Positions 56,544 through 64,000 of a stretch of DNA of 64,000 nucleotides are shown here, piece after piece; the stretch's first letter is position 1; each line of letters starts with the position of its first letter. The DNA is from an uncultured Caproiciproducens sp. (GTDB lineage: Bacteria; Bacillota; Clostridia; Oscillospirales; Acutalibacteraceae), in assembly GCF_963664915.1 (NCBI RefSeq), contig NZ_OY761810.1, positions 2,432,661 through 2,496,660 of the forward strand, given 5' to 3'. The notes below the pieces were generated by a model that did no database searches, was not told the origin of the DNA, and saw nothing but the letters and a program-made list of their open reading frames with translations. The position numbers were made by a program, and so were the translations under genes.

Positions 56544-56619
56544 TGGAGCTGCTAATGCGATTCGAACGCATGACCTCATCCTTACCAAGGATGTGCTCTG
56601 CCAACTGAGCCATAGCAGC
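56544..56619 (-). tRNA. tRNA-Thr (GGT)
   Basis: Full cloverleaf on the minus strand: acceptor GCTGCTA pairing with TAGCAGC, D arm, anticodon stem CATCC/GGATG around the loop TTGGTAA, T loop GTTCGAATC. The anticodon is GGT. Discriminator T and CCA are encoded. Confidence 0.97.
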
Positions 56620-56622
56620 AAA

Positions 56623-56699
56623 TGGCGACTCGGATCGGGATCGAACCGACGACCTCTAGCGTGACAGGCTAGCGTTCTAACCAGCTGAACTACCGAGCC
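56623..56699 (-). tRNA. tRNA-Asp (GTC)
   Basis: Cloverleaf on the minus strand: acceptor GGCTCGG pairing with CCGAGTC (one wobble), anticodon stem CTAGC/GCTAG around CTGTCAC. The anticodon is GTC. Discriminator G and CCA are encoded. It is transcribed first, followed 3 nt later by tRNA-Thr. Confidence 0.97.
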
Positions 56700-56722
56700 A
56701 TTTACCATGGACAACGAGTATT

Positions 56723-56751
56723 ATTATACTTAAAAGGCCGATAATTGTCAA
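56723..56751 (-). promoter_or_regulatory. promoter of tRNA-Asp/Thr
   Basis: On the minus strand: TTGACA (56746-56751), a 17-bp spacer and TATAAT (56723-56728), a perfect consensus promoter 24 nt before tRNA-Asp. Confidence 0.92.
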
Positions 56752-56787
56752 CATATAGCGTTAAAATAAATAATTATTTTTTACTTG

Positions 56788-56822
56788 ACAAAAACTCCCC
56801 AATTTGCTATGGGGAGTTTTCT
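56788..56822. terminator. terminator after the ABC permease
   Basis: An 8-bp or longer stem (AACTCCCC/GGGGAGTT, extended by A-T pairs) just after the permease stop, with T runs on both strands. Confidence 0.88.
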
Positions 56823-56823
56823 G

Positions 56824-58176
56824 CTATTCCTGTTTGATTGCGGTCAGCGCACTGATTTTGACGGCTCTGTTTGCGGGATAAAAACCGGACACCAAGCCAA
56901 CCATAGTCGAAAACAGAAGAGCTCCAAGAGCCAGCCAAACCGGAATGATTGAAATGCCGGAAGTAGTTCCCGCAGCCGCGGCCATACCGCTGACTGCATG
57001 GTCGCTCCCTGCGTTCTGCGAGGCATACAGCATATTGATGACGAACGATATGGCGTAGCTTTGCGCAATACCGAGTACACCGCCCATAAATCCAATTACG
57101 CCGGCCTCGACTAAAAACATCGTGCGGATATTCCGGACGACACAGCCGAGTACCTTCATAATCCCAATTTCACGTGTTCTTTCATAGATGGACATAATCA
57201 TGGTGTTTGTGATCCCCAGAGCCGCTACCAGAAGCGAGATTGCACCAAGGCCGCCAAGAATCATCTGTATGGTTCTCATCTGCTCCTCAAGCGGCTTGCG
57301 GACGCTTTCCATGCTGTATGTGGAGAATCCCATATCCTGTATTGCCTTTTCGGCCTCCGCAACAGCCTCAACAGATGTCACTTTCACACTCGCGCTGTCG
57401 TAGCCATCTTTTTTATTAGGATCCTTTTTAATGTTGTTCAGCTTATTGTATTTGTCCCGCAGCTGCTTTGCAAAGGTGACATCCATAAAGATAGAGTGGC
57501 TGGGGGAGGGGTTCTTTCCCCAGTCTTCGGCAAGCGTGCCGGTGCATTGCAGTTTAACCGGTTTGCTTTTCGCCGTGGAATCCTCCGGCAGGTTTACTGC
57601 AACCTGAAATTTATCTGTCATGGGTAAAACATACGGATCAGGCATCTTTCCGTTTTTATCGGCCTGGGCGTACACCATGTTGTTGCTGGATTTTTGACTG
57701 TCTATAAAATCATATTCCGCATCTTTGCCGAACAAAATCGTTGTTTCTGCGGCGCCTTCCGCGGGGAGCTCGCCTTTTTCCACCTGATATCCGAATTCTT
57801 TCAGCGCAGCCAAAGAAACGCCGTAAATCATCCCCTGATAACTGTATTTTTTGCTCTTAATCGTTACAGATGAGGGGTCAAGATAAAAGACAGGGGTAAG
57901 CGCAACGACGTTTTTTATTGCTTTTATTTTTTCCAGTTCTTTATCGTCCAGTGCCGCCGAGTCCGGTGTCTGTGACTGATTGTTAATCGTGATTACAGTA
58001 AGATCGCCCATGTTTTGCATCATGGTTTCCATAGTCTGCTTAATTCCGATGCCAAACGACATCATGACAACAATGGCGCAGGTTCCGATTACAACGCCGG
58101 TCACCGTTAAAAGAGTTCTGACTTTGCGCTTAAACAAATTACCTAGTGCCATTGAAAGCATGTCTTTCCATTTCAT
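56824..58176 (-). CDS. MacB/FtsX-type ABC transporter permease
   Basis: A 450-residue membrane protein with one N-terminal transmembrane helix (RTLLTVTGVVIGTCAIVVMM), a large extracytoplasmic domain of about 260 residues, and three C-terminal helices including the FtsX segment SIYERTREIGIMKVLGCVVR. Such permeases do not transport solutes in the usual sense; they perform mechanotransmission or lipoprotein/peptide export. It is the last gene of a three-gene minus-strand unit with a surface adhesin-like protein and an ATPase. Confidence 0.9.
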   Translation of the reverse strand: MKWKDMLSMALGNLFKRKVRTLLTVTGVVIGTCAIVVMMSFGIGIKQTMETMMQNMGDLTVITINNQSQTPDSAALDDKELEKIKAIKNVVALTPVFYLDPSSVTIKSKKYSYQGMIYGVSLAALKEFGYQVEKGELPAEGAAETTILFGKDAEYDFIDSQKSSNNMVYAQADKNGKMPDPYVLPMTDKFQVAVNLPEDSTAKSKPVKLQCTGTLAEDWGKNPSPSHSIFMDVTFAKQLRDKYNKLNNIKKDPNKKDGYDSASVKVTSVEAVAEAEKAIQDMGFSTYSMESVRKPLEEQMRTIQMILGGLGAISLLVAALGITNTMIMSIYERTREIGIMKVLGCVVRNIRTMFLVEAGVIGFMGGVLGIAQSYAISFVINMLYASQNAGSDHAVSGMAAAAGTTSGISIIPVWLALGALLFSTMVGLVSGFYPANRAVKISALTAIKQE

Positions 58177-58178
58177 AT

Positions 58179-59990
58179 CTATTTTTCCCCATTTGCCGAT
58201 TGATCTTCATTTCTAGGAATATCGTCGTAATCGTCGCTTTCTTCCAAAAGCTTCAGCTTTTTTGCTTTCCGTTTTTTATGTATAATTACAAATACAATGA
58301 TGGCCGCAATCGCGCCGCCGGCCCCTGTCAGTATCATCCATGGCGGCGGGGAAGAGGCTCCCGCATTTGCCGGAACGGCGGGTTCGGAACTCATTCCGTC
58401 ACCCTGATCCATTGCCGCGATTACCTCGCAGGAAAATTCCTTCACCAGATTTTTAATATCTCCGTTGGCGTCTTCGTAACTGAAGGTTGCCTTACCGGTC
58501 ATCGTACCCTCTGCCGTTGGGTTGAGTGTCGCCTGAAAGGTATCTCCCACGCCGGAATCGACGTTGCCGATATAGGTGTTGGATTCCCCTGTGGTAAAGT
58601 TGCCCTCCAGCTTAACAGAAAGATTGAAAATTTTACTTTTGCCTTTATTTACATAATTGATATTCAGCTGACCTGAGTCGCCTAACGCAATTGGTCCCTG
58701 AAGCTCCGCTTCGTTTGCTTCAAATCGGTCGGACTGCGTTAAGGGAATGGAGATCGTTTCTGTTGCTTCAATGGTTTCCCGCTTGTCGTTCAGCACGGCT
58801 TCATAGCTGAATGCGACGGTTACTCCGTAGGAATTCGGCGTTGCGTCGGCCTTGGGAATGAGCGCAATCTGTTCGGCAAAGCCGGAATTCGGCCCGACCT
58901 TCGGTATGAAAAAGGTATTGGACGATTTTGCGGGGGTAAACGCGCCCGCCACGGATTTATCGTCGGTTCCGGCTACGGAGGATATGGTGATTTTCAAATT
59001 TTCGATTTGTGTGGCGGTACTGGTGTTTTTAAAGCGCATGGCAAGGTTGAACTCTTTTCCGCCCATTACCGCTTTACCGCCGTAGTCGTAATTTTCAATG
59101 ATAATCAGCGGTTTGCTTGCACTCGTACTGGTATCGTCCTTGTCCGTTTTTGTACCGGTAACGGGAACATAGACTTTGGAAGTGATGGATTTACTGAGTT
59201 CATCCGCGGAGAGAATCAGGCTTATGGCGTAGTTATTCGTTGTCATTTTAGACAGGCAGGTCATAGGATAAGAGATGGTCGTTGTTGCACCCGCGTCCAA
59301 GGTGTTGATATACTGTGTATCCGTTACGCCGTTGATGCTGACGCCCTCGGCGGTCGAAGTGTCCAGCACGGCCATAATATTGTCGCAGACGACACTGCCG
59401 GTGTTTTTTAATGTGAAGGTCAGGTTAAATTTTTCGCCTTCCTTCACGGGTGTATGGTCAAGTTGATAGGACTGTACGACCAGATTCCCTTGGTCTTCCG
59501 CTGTGCTGCTGGTGCCGGTAGGGTCGAATACGGTTTTCTGTACCGTAAAGGTTCCTAATTTGGTATCGCCATCATAATAAGTAATTGAGAATTTCAATGT
59601 TCCAGCCCGATCACTAATACGTTTCATGTATTTTTCCGGTATGGTCAGTCTGTAATCAAAAGTGGAACTGTCATCGTCCGGATTGGTGTCGATTTCTCCT
59701 TTGGCAGCAGAAAATGTTTTTTTGCCCAAAGAAATAGACTCATTAGGACTACTGACGTTAATGACGATTTTATCCCTATCCACTTTGTTACGATCTCCAT
59801 AATTTTCATGGGTAAAATTAAAAGTTGCTTCAAAAGGGCTTCCTTTTAAAATAGTTAGTTTTTCGCTTTGCACAACCGGGTCGGGTTCATCGGTTGTTGC
59901 CGCCGATGAAGGAAGATTGCCAAAAAAAAGCGCCGTTATCAGCAATACTGTCAGAACGAAAGATAAACGTTCTCTTATTATTTTTTTCAT
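58179..59990 (-). CDS. cell-surface protein with CARDB-like repeats and C-terminal anchor
   Basis: A 603-residue exported protein: signal peptide (FVLTVLLITALFFGNLPSSAA), then several immunoglobulin-like beta-sandwich domains of the COG1361/CARDB type (for example LVVQSYQLDHTPVKEGEKFN and LTFTLKNTGS), and a C-terminal transmembrane helix (GAGGAIAAIIVFVIIHKKRK) with an acidic tail. It overlaps the ATPase gene by 4 nt and is followed 2 nt later by the permease gene, so it is probably an extracellular partner of that ABC system. Substrate unknown. Confidence 0.82.
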   Translation of the reverse strand: MKKIIRERLSFVLTVLLITALFFGNLPSSAATTDEPDPVVQSEKLTILKGSPFEATFNFTHENYGDRNKVDRDKIVINVSSPNESISLGKKTFSAAKGEIDTNPDDDSSTFDYRLTIPEKYMKRISDRAGTLKFSITYYDGDTKLGTFTVQKTVFDPTGTSSTAEDQGNLVVQSYQLDHTPVKEGEKFNLTFTLKNTGSVVCDNIMAVLDTSTAEGVSINGVTDTQYINTLDAGATTTISYPMTCLSKMTTNNYAISLILSADELSKSITSKVYVPVTGTKTDKDDTSTSASKPLIIIENYDYGGKAVMGGKEFNLAMRFKNTSTATQIENLKITISSVAGTDDKSVAGAFTPAKSSNTFFIPKVGPNSGFAEQIALIPKADATPNSYGVTVAFSYEAVLNDKRETIEATETISIPLTQSDRFEANEAELQGPIALGDSGQLNINYVNKGKSKIFNLSVKLEGNFTTGESNTYIGNVDSGVGDTFQATLNPTAEGTMTGKATFSYEDANGDIKNLVKEFSCEVIAAMDQGDGMSSEPAVPANAGASSPPPWMILTGAGGAIAAIIVFVIIHKKRKAKKLKLLEESDDYDDIPRNEDQSANGEK

Positions 59991-60715
59991 AAAACCTTTT
60001 CCTCCATATTAACTGAACTTTTCAGAATTGACAGATTGCTGACATCACTTTGTACGCTGCCGTCATGAATGGTGATAATACGGTCGGTAAATTTTGCGAT
60101 TTCCATATCATGTGTAACAATAATAAGCGTTTCATGGTATTTCTTTGCCATGGACACCATGATTTCCATTACTTCGCGGCTGGTTTTACTGTCCAAATTG
60201 CCCGTGGGTTCGTCGGCAAAAACGATTTTTGGCCGGGATATAAATGCGCGTGCGATTCCAACGCGCTGCTGCTGGCCACCGCTCATCTGGGTCGGCTTAT
60301 GCAGCAGGCGGTCGCCTAAATTCACTGCTTTCAACATATGTACAGCTCTTTTTATTCGTTCATTTTTGCCCATGCCTTTAAACATCAAGGGAATCGCCAC
60401 ATTTTCTATCGCGGTCAATGTCGGCATCAGGTTGTATGACTGGAACACAAAACCAATATTTTTCTGTCGAAACAGCGCCCACTGTTTTTCAGAAAAATCC
60501 GTCACATCGGTTCCGTCAATGATGATGCTGCCTTTTGTCGGCTTTTCCAGCCCTGCCATAATGTTCAGCAAAGTGGATTTTCCGGATCCGGAGGTACCGA
60601 GCACACAGCAAATTTCCTGGGGCATAATCGCAATGTCGATGCGGCCAAGCGCAATAATTTTTTCTTTGTCCACGTGGTAGACCTTACGGATGTTTTTTAA
60701 ACAAATCAGGCTCAT
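59987..60715 (-). CDS. MacB/LolD-type ABC transporter ATP-binding protein
   Basis: A 242-residue ATPase with Walker A GTSGSGKST, the Q-loop GFVFQSYNLMPTLTAIENV, signature MSGGQQQR and Walker B KIVFADEPTGNLDSKTS, the last typical of the MacB/LolD group. First gene of the minus-strand operon; it energises the FtsX-like permease. No two-component system is adjacent, unlike antibiotic-sensing BceAB systems. Confidence 0.94.
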   Translation of the reverse strand: MSLICLKNIRKVYHVDKEKIIALGRIDIAIMPQEICCVLGTSGSGKSTLLNIMAGLEKPTKGSIIIDGTDVTDFSEKQWALFRQKNIGFVFQSYNLMPTLTAIENVAIPLMFKGMGKNERIKRAVHMLKAVNLGDRLLHKPTQMSGGQQQRVGIARAFISRPKIVFADEPTGNLDSKTSREVMEIMVSMAKKYHETLIIVTHDMEIAKFTDRIITIHDGSVQSDVSNLSILKSSVNMEEKVL

Positions 60716-60857
60716 AAAACCTCTCCAACCTTAAATTAAAACTAAACAATTTAATCAAACAGTAATAATTTGGCAATTATTATTTTATTACACTTCCAGA
60801 ACTAAGACAATGAACAAATATGTAATCATTCTAGCAAAGAATATAAAAGAGTAAAAC

Positions 60858-60885
60858 TTGCATATTTTCCTGTTTGTGATAAAAT
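60858..60885 (+). promoter_or_regulatory. promoter of the LURP-one gene
   Basis: TTGCAT (60858-60863), a 16-bp spacer and TAAAAT (60880-60885). Nothing else stands out in the 205-nt divergent gap 60716-60920; a minus-strand promoter for the ABC operon must lie there but is not clear. Confidence 0.6.
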
Positions 60886-60920
60886 AAAATATAGAATCCA
60901 ACTGTAACGGAGGTGTTTTG

Positions 60921-61403
60921 TTGAATCTGTATATTAAACAAAGGATATTTTCTCTCAAAGATAAATACAGCGTTTACAATGAATTCGGCGAACCGGTCTA
61001 TTCTGTGGAGGGGGAACTCTTTAGCTGGGGAGCAAAAATTCATATTTATGATTTAAAGGGCAGCGAATTGTATTATATTAAGCAGAAGGTTCTCACATTT
61101 CTGCCTGAATATGAGATTTATACCGGAGAAGCGTTTTGTGCGAGAGTCAAAAAAGAGTTTTCGTTTTTTACCCCAAGACTGAATGTGCAGAGCAGCTATG
61201 GCGATTTTGAAATTACAGGAAGCTTTATGGAAATGGACTTTGATATTCAGTGCAATGGGCAGATTTTCGGTCAAATCCATAAGCAGTGGCTCACATGGGC
61301 GGATACATACTGTCTGACGGTGGAAAAGCCGGAGGATGCCGCGTTTTTTACAAGTCTGGTGATTGCAATCGATAACTGTCTGCACAACGATTCCAATAAA
61401 TAG
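60921..61403 (+). CDS. LURP-one-related (YxjI-like) protein
   Basis: A 160-residue protein with the tubby-like beta-barrel pattern of the LURP-one/scramblase superfamily: NLYIKQRIFSLKDKYSVYNE, EPVYSVEGELFSWGAKIHIYD and an acidic, hydrophobic C-terminal helix (AAFFTSLVIAIDNCL). Bacterial members are small cytosolic proteins of unknown function. Tandem TTG codons at 60918 and 60921 follow GGAGG; the second is better spaced. A monocistronic gene. Confidence 0.85.
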   Translation: MNLYIKQRIFSLKDKYSVYNEFGEPVYSVEGELFSWGAKIHIYDLKGSELYYIKQKVLTFLPEYEIYTGEAFCARVKKEFSFFTPRLNVQSSYGDFEITGSFMEMDFDIQCNGQIFGQIHKQWLTWADTYCLTVEKPEDAAFFTSLVIAIDNCLHNDSNK

Positions 61404-61415
61404 AGGGCCGAATAA

Positions 61416-61447
61416 CAAAAAAACGCGCCCACAAAACTGTGAGCGCG
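61416..61447 (-). terminator. terminator of tRNA-Trp
   Basis: A stem of about 10 bp with one mismatch (CGCGCCCACA against TGTGAGCGCG), followed on the minus strand by seven T's. Confidence 0.85.
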
Positions 61448-61469
61448 AATCGTTGCGGCGGTTTGCCGC

Positions 61470-61545
61470 TGGCAGGGGCAGTAAGATTTGAACTCACGAC
61501 ACGTGGTTTTGGAGACCACTGCTCTACCAACTGAGCTATACCCCT
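61470..61545 (-). tRNA. tRNA-Trp (CCA)
   Basis: Cloverleaf on the minus strand: acceptor AGGGGTA pairing with TGCCCCT, anticodon stem GTGGT/ACCAC around CTCCAAA. The anticodon is CCA. Discriminator G and CCA are encoded. Confidence 0.97.
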
Positions 61546-61575
61546 ATATGTATGCTTTTTTGAACTGCGGATATT

Positions 61576-61604
61576 ATTCTATCATTTTCTGTTTTTTATG
61601 TCAA
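61576..61604 (-). promoter_or_regulatory. promoter of tRNA-Trp
   Basis: On the minus strand: TTGACA (61599-61604), a 17-bp spacer and TAGAAT (61576-61581). Confidence 0.85.
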
Positions 61605-61652
61605 TACAAAAATCATAACTCATGCAACTTATGCAAAGTTAGCACATTGGGC

Positions 61653-61681
61653 TTGACATATTCCGGTGTGTTATGTATAAT
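61653..61681 (+). promoter_or_regulatory. promoter of rpsU
   Basis: TTGACA (61653-61658), a 17-bp spacer and TATAAT (61676-61681), a perfect consensus. It is divergent from the tRNA-Trp promoter, whose -35 box lies 48 bp away. Confidence 0.93.
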
Positions 61682-61744
61682 TATTTTTATGTAATATGAC
61701 TTACTAATACCCCTGCCTTATGGCGGATGGGAGGGAAAAGATAA

Positions 61745-61921
61745 ATGGCTGAGATTAGAATTAAAGACAACGAATCCTTGGACAGCGCTCTGAGAAGGTT
61801 TAAGAAGCAGTGCGCTAGAGCCGGAGTAATTGCTGAGGTTCGCAAAAGAGAAGCATATGAAAAGCCTTCTGTTAAGCGTAAGAAAAAGTCCGAAGCAGCT
61901 CGCAAGCGCAAGTTCAAGTAA
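61745..61921 (+). CDS. rpsU: 30S ribosomal protein S21
   Basis: A 58-residue basic protein: [19 protein letters not shown] then [20 protein letters not shown] and a Lys/Arg-rich tail ending KRKFK. GGGAGGG lies 9 nt before the ATG. Flanked by its own promoter and terminator. Confidence 0.97.
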   Translation: MAEIRIKDNESLDSALRRFKKQCARAGVIAEVRKREAYEKPSVKRKKKSEAARKRKFK

Positions 61922-61945
61922 AAGGAACAGTAAAAAAAGATTTGG

Positions 61946-61973
61946 AAAAGCGGGCTTGATTGCCCGCTTTTTT
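61946..61973 (+). terminator. intrinsic terminator after rpsU
   Basis: A 10-bp perfect stem (AAAAGCGGGC with its complement), a 6-nt loop and a T run. Confidence 0.94.
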
Positions 61974-62012
61974 AGCTTGATTTAATTTTTCTCCGAAACG
62001 GAGGGTTTGTTA

Positions 62013-62528
62013 TTGGCATTGTTTTTGCCTACTGTTGCTGTGGATAAAGTTACAGATATTACTCCAGAGCTTATCCGTGCCATGAAAGTCCGGGCAATCA
62101 TTCTTGACGTGGACAACACGCTGGCTGTGCACGGTTCCCAGGTACCGTTTGACGGAACAATAGAATGGAGCCAATTCATGCTCGAAAACGGTATCAGCAT
62201 TATCATCATGTCAAATAATTTCAGAAAACGTGTTGAGCCGTTTGCAGCAAAATACGGTCTGCCTTTTATGTCTCTTTCTTTAAAACCGATTCCCTTTGCC
62301 TATTACCGTGCGATTCGTAAAATGGGTGTGAAGCGCAAAGAGGTTGTTGTTGTCGGGGATCAGGTTTTCACTGATGTAATCGGTTCCAACTTATCGTTTA
62401 TGAAATCGATACTGCTTGTTCCGATGGGCAAGGAAAAATCGTTTTCGTTTGCAATACGCCGCGGTTTGGAAAAACCGATCCGCTACATAATAAAAGCAAC
62501 GGGACGGGGAAAGAAATACTTTGATTAA
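62013..62528 (+). CDS. YqeG-family HAD phosphatase
   Basis: A 171-residue HAD-superfamily (class IIIA) hydrolase. The nucleophile motif is AIILDVDNTLAVHG, motif II is IIIMSNNF, and motif IV is VVGDQVFTDVIGSN. YqeG-like proteins occur in most Firmicutes, usually near aroE/yqeH; here aroQ follows 12 nt later. The TTG at 62013 is 7 nt from GGAGGG. Confidence 0.9.
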   Translation: MALFLPTVAVDKVTDITPELIRAMKVRAIILDVDNTLAVHGSQVPFDGTIEWSQFMLENGISIIIMSNNFRKRVEPFAAKYGLPFMSLSLKPIPFAYYRAIRKMGVKRKEVVVVGDQVFTDVIGSNLSFMKSILLVPMGKEKSFSFAIRRGLEKPIRYIIKATGRGKKYFD

Positions 62529-62540
62529 GAAGGTGTTTTT

Positions 62541-62978
62541 ATGAGCAGAAAAAAGGTTCTTGTTCTTCTTGGACCAAACCTTAATATGGTGGGTGTTCGC
62601 GAAAAAGGAGTATATGGGGACGAAACTGCTGAGAGCATCAATCTGCAAATTATTGAGAATGCTAAGAAAATGGATTATGACTGTGATATTTATCAGTCCA
62701 ATCACGAGGGTGATCTGATTGATAAAATTCATAGTGCACACGGAATATATCAGGGTGTGGTAATTAATGCGGGCGCCCTCACGCATTACAGCTATGCGCT
62801 GCGTGATGCAATCGCCTGTGTCAGGATTCCTTTTATTGAAACCCATATGAGCAATATTTATGCACGTGAGGAATTTCGGAACAAAAGCGTTATTTCCGCA
62901 GTGTGTGCCGGCCAGATTGCAGGATTCGGGAAAAACAGCTATTTTCTCGCACTTGCGGCACTAAGGGATTTAATGTAG
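62541..62978 (+). CDS. aroQ: 3-dehydroquinate dehydratase, type II
   Basis: Third step of the shikimate pathway. The 145-residue protein has the family start [16 protein letters not shown], the active-site segment [19 protein letters not shown] and [17 protein letters not shown]. It is a dodecameric type II enzyme, unrelated to AroD. Confidence 0.95.
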   Translation: MSRKKVLVLLGPNLNMVGVREKGVYGDETAESINLQIIENAKKMDYDCDIYQSNHEGDLIDKIHSAHGIYQGVVINAGALTHYSYALRDAIACVRIPFIETHMSNIYAREEFRNKSVISAVCAGQIAGFGKNSYFLALAALRDLM

Positions 62979-62995
62979 TTCAAATAAAAAATATC

Positions 62996-63024
62996 TTGAA
63001 AAATTTCTGGAATTATTATAAGAT
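62996..63024 (+). promoter_or_regulatory. promoter of efp
   Basis: TTGAAA (62996-63001), a 17-bp spacer and TAAGAT (63019-63024), 35 nt before the start. Confidence 0.6.
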
Positions 63025-63058
63025 AATAGTCGGAAAAAAATTATTGGAGGATAATACC

Positions 63059-63616
63059 ATGATATCAGCAGGCGATTTTAGAAATGGCGTTACATTTGAA
63101 ATGGACGGCAACGTCGTTTCCATTATTGAATTCCAGCATGTAAAGCCGGGGAAGGGCGCGGCTTTTGTTCGCACAAAAATAAGAAATGTCATTACCGGCA
63201 GTGTGGTTGAAAGAACTTTCAACCCCAATGATAAATATCCGACCGCTTATATTGAGCGCAAGGATATGCAATATCTCTATAATGATGGAGACCTTTACTA
63301 TTTCATGGACTCGGAATCATTCGAGCAGACTCCAATTAACAAAAGTGTTCTCGGTGACAATTTTAAATTTGTTCAGGAGAATATGAACTGCAAAGTGCTT
63401 TCCTATAAAGGAAATGTTTTCGGGGTTGAACCGCCGAACTTTGTAGAACTTAAAATCACCAAAACAGACCCAGGTTTTAAAGGCAACACCGCTACCAATA
63501 CATTAAAGCCCGCCACGGTGGAGACCGGTGCCGAAATTAATGTTCCTCTGTTTATCGAGGAAGGCGAAAGAATCAGAATAGATACCCGTACCGGCGAATA
63601 TATGGAGCGTGCATAA
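63059..63616 (+). CDS. efp: translation elongation factor P
   Basis: A 185-residue three-domain factor that relieves ribosome stalling at polyproline. The N-terminal domain loop reads [17 protein letters not shown], with the lysine that some bacteria modify; the C-terminal ends [13 protein letters not shown]. The ATG at 63059 follows GGAGG; longer in-frame starts overlap aroQ and are rejected. No epmA- or ymfI-type modification gene is nearby. Confidence 0.97.
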   Translation: MISAGDFRNGVTFEMDGNVVSIIEFQHVKPGKGAAFVRTKIRNVITGSVVERTFNPNDKYPTAYIERKDMQYLYNDGDLYYFMDSESFEQTPINKSVLGDNFKFVQENMNCKVLSYKGNVFGVEPPNFVELKITKTDPGFKGNTATNTLKPATVETGAEINVPLFIEEGERIRIDTRTGEYMERA

Positions 63617-63663
63617 CCAACACTATGCATGTTCAATGAATGAAATTTAAAGGAGGCAGAATT

Positions 63664-64000
63664 ATGACAAACAAAGAAAAGGTTGCTTACATTCGCGGCT
63701 TAGCGGAAGGCCTTGAACTTGATGACAGCAAAAAAGAAGTTAAGGTTATTAACGCAATAATTGATTTGTTGGACGACATGGCAGTATCCGTTTCCGATAT
63801 TAAGGACAGCTTCGATGATATGGCAGATCAACTTGATGCTGTGGATGAGGATTTGGGTTCTCTGGAAGAAGACTTTTATGAAGATGAAGATGAAGATGAC
63901 GGGGACGAAGACAGCGATGAAGAAGAAGGGGACTGTTACTATGAAGTAACCTGCCCAAACTGCCATGAGACTATTTGCCTGTCTGAGGATATTATTGAAG
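63664..64000 (+). CDS. CD1247-like acidic zinc-ribbon protein, N-terminal part
   Basis: The gene runs off the window; 112 residues are visible. A helical N-terminus (EKVAYIRGLAEGLELD and VINAIIDLLDDMAVSVSD) is followed by a strongly acidic stretch (DEDEDDGDEDSDEEE) and the start of a zinc ribbon (VTCPNCHETICL). This matches a Clostridial family found next to efp, whose function is unknown. AAAGGAGG precedes the ATG. Confidence 0.8.
   Translation, partial: MTNKEKVAYIRGLAEGLELDDSKKEVKVINAIIDLLDDMAVSVSDIKDSFDDMADQLDAVDEDLGSLEEDFYEDEDEDDGDEDSDEEEGDCYYEVTCPNCHETICLSEDIIE

Noticed and set aside
58146..58676. Plus-strand open frames opposite the CARDB surface protein gene
   Set aside because: Shadow frames of a well-supported minus-strand gene; no ribosome site and no family similarity.
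59987..60715. BceAB-type bacitracin resistance system
   Set aside because: The permease has four rather than about ten transmembrane helices, and no BceRS-like two-component genes are adjacent.

Overview
The window is a chromosomal segment from a spore-forming, low-to-mid-GC Firmicute of class Clostridia, probably near Oscillospiraceae/Ruminococcaceae; that placement is an inference from gene content, not a computed phylogeny. The evidence is a complete spoIIIAA-AH sporulation operon, YunB, an IspH-ribosomal protein S1 fusion, the Mini-III RNase, an L21-Prp-L27 cluster in which L27 carries the Firmicute cleavable N-terminus, LL-diaminopimelate aminotransferase next to DapF, and an ANTAR regulator next to glutamine synthetase. 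Nearly everything is on the + strand. The exceptions are one small Asn/Ser/Thr-rich gene (about 25.2-25.4 kb), a block at 56.0-60.7 kb (zinc-ribbon protein, two tRNAs, a three-gene ABC module) and tRNA-Trp at 61.5 kb.

Layout. 0-8.2 kb: end of an RpiR-like regulator, a flavoprotein, cmk, two PlsC-like acyltransferases, the ispH-S1 fusion, yunB and ligA. 8.29-10.13 kb: an IS30-family insertion sequence flanked by a 14-bp direct repeat. 10.2-12.5 kb: a DUF2975 membrane protein, a small HTH regulator and a DUF4153/4173-like membrane protein. 12.6-17.5 kb: the spoIIIA operon. 17.5-21.3 kb: nusB, a TsaD/Kae1-like paralogue, xseA, xseB and a prenyl diphosphate synthase. 21.3-24.2 kb: rplU-prp-rpmA, obg and mrnC. 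24.2-29 kb: a YitT-family protein, an rRNA cytosine methyltransferase, a branched-chain aminotransferase and a pseudouridine synthase. 29-31.5 kb: an amino-acid ABC importer with candidate ArgR operators. 31.6-37.7 kb: a phospholipase-C-like protein, luxS, an M23 endopeptidase, murA, a YycJ-like hydrolase and rlmH. 37.9-42 kb: glnA with a terminator-like leader, an ANTAR antiterminator, dapF and dapL. 42-55 kb: carAB, purC, purF, purB, purA, glmS and guaA. 55-64 kb: a relic of an IS3-type end, a second phospholipase-C-like protein, the minus-strand block, a LURP-one protein, tRNA-Trp, rpsU, a YqeG-like phosphatase, aroQ, efp and the start of a CD1247-like acidic protein.

How the genes work together. 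Most of the window is housekeeping metabolism. Glutamine made by GlnA supplies amido nitrogen to CarA, PurF, GlmS and GuaA, all encoded downstream, so 38-55 kb reads as a nitrogen, nucleotide and cell-wall precursor region. MurA, DapF, DapL and GlmS all feed peptidoglycan synthesis. The spoIIIA genes encode the mother-cell half of the channel to the forespore. No CRISPR array, prophage, toxin-antitoxin pair or recognisable defence island is visible. The observations most worth a second look are the one-sided 20-bp repeat array and long target duplication of the IS30-type element, the translation-initiation-like signal inside the ispH-S1 fusion, the glnA leader/ANTAR pair, the candidate ArgR boxes, the nusB leader hairpin, and the low-complexity minus-strand gene.
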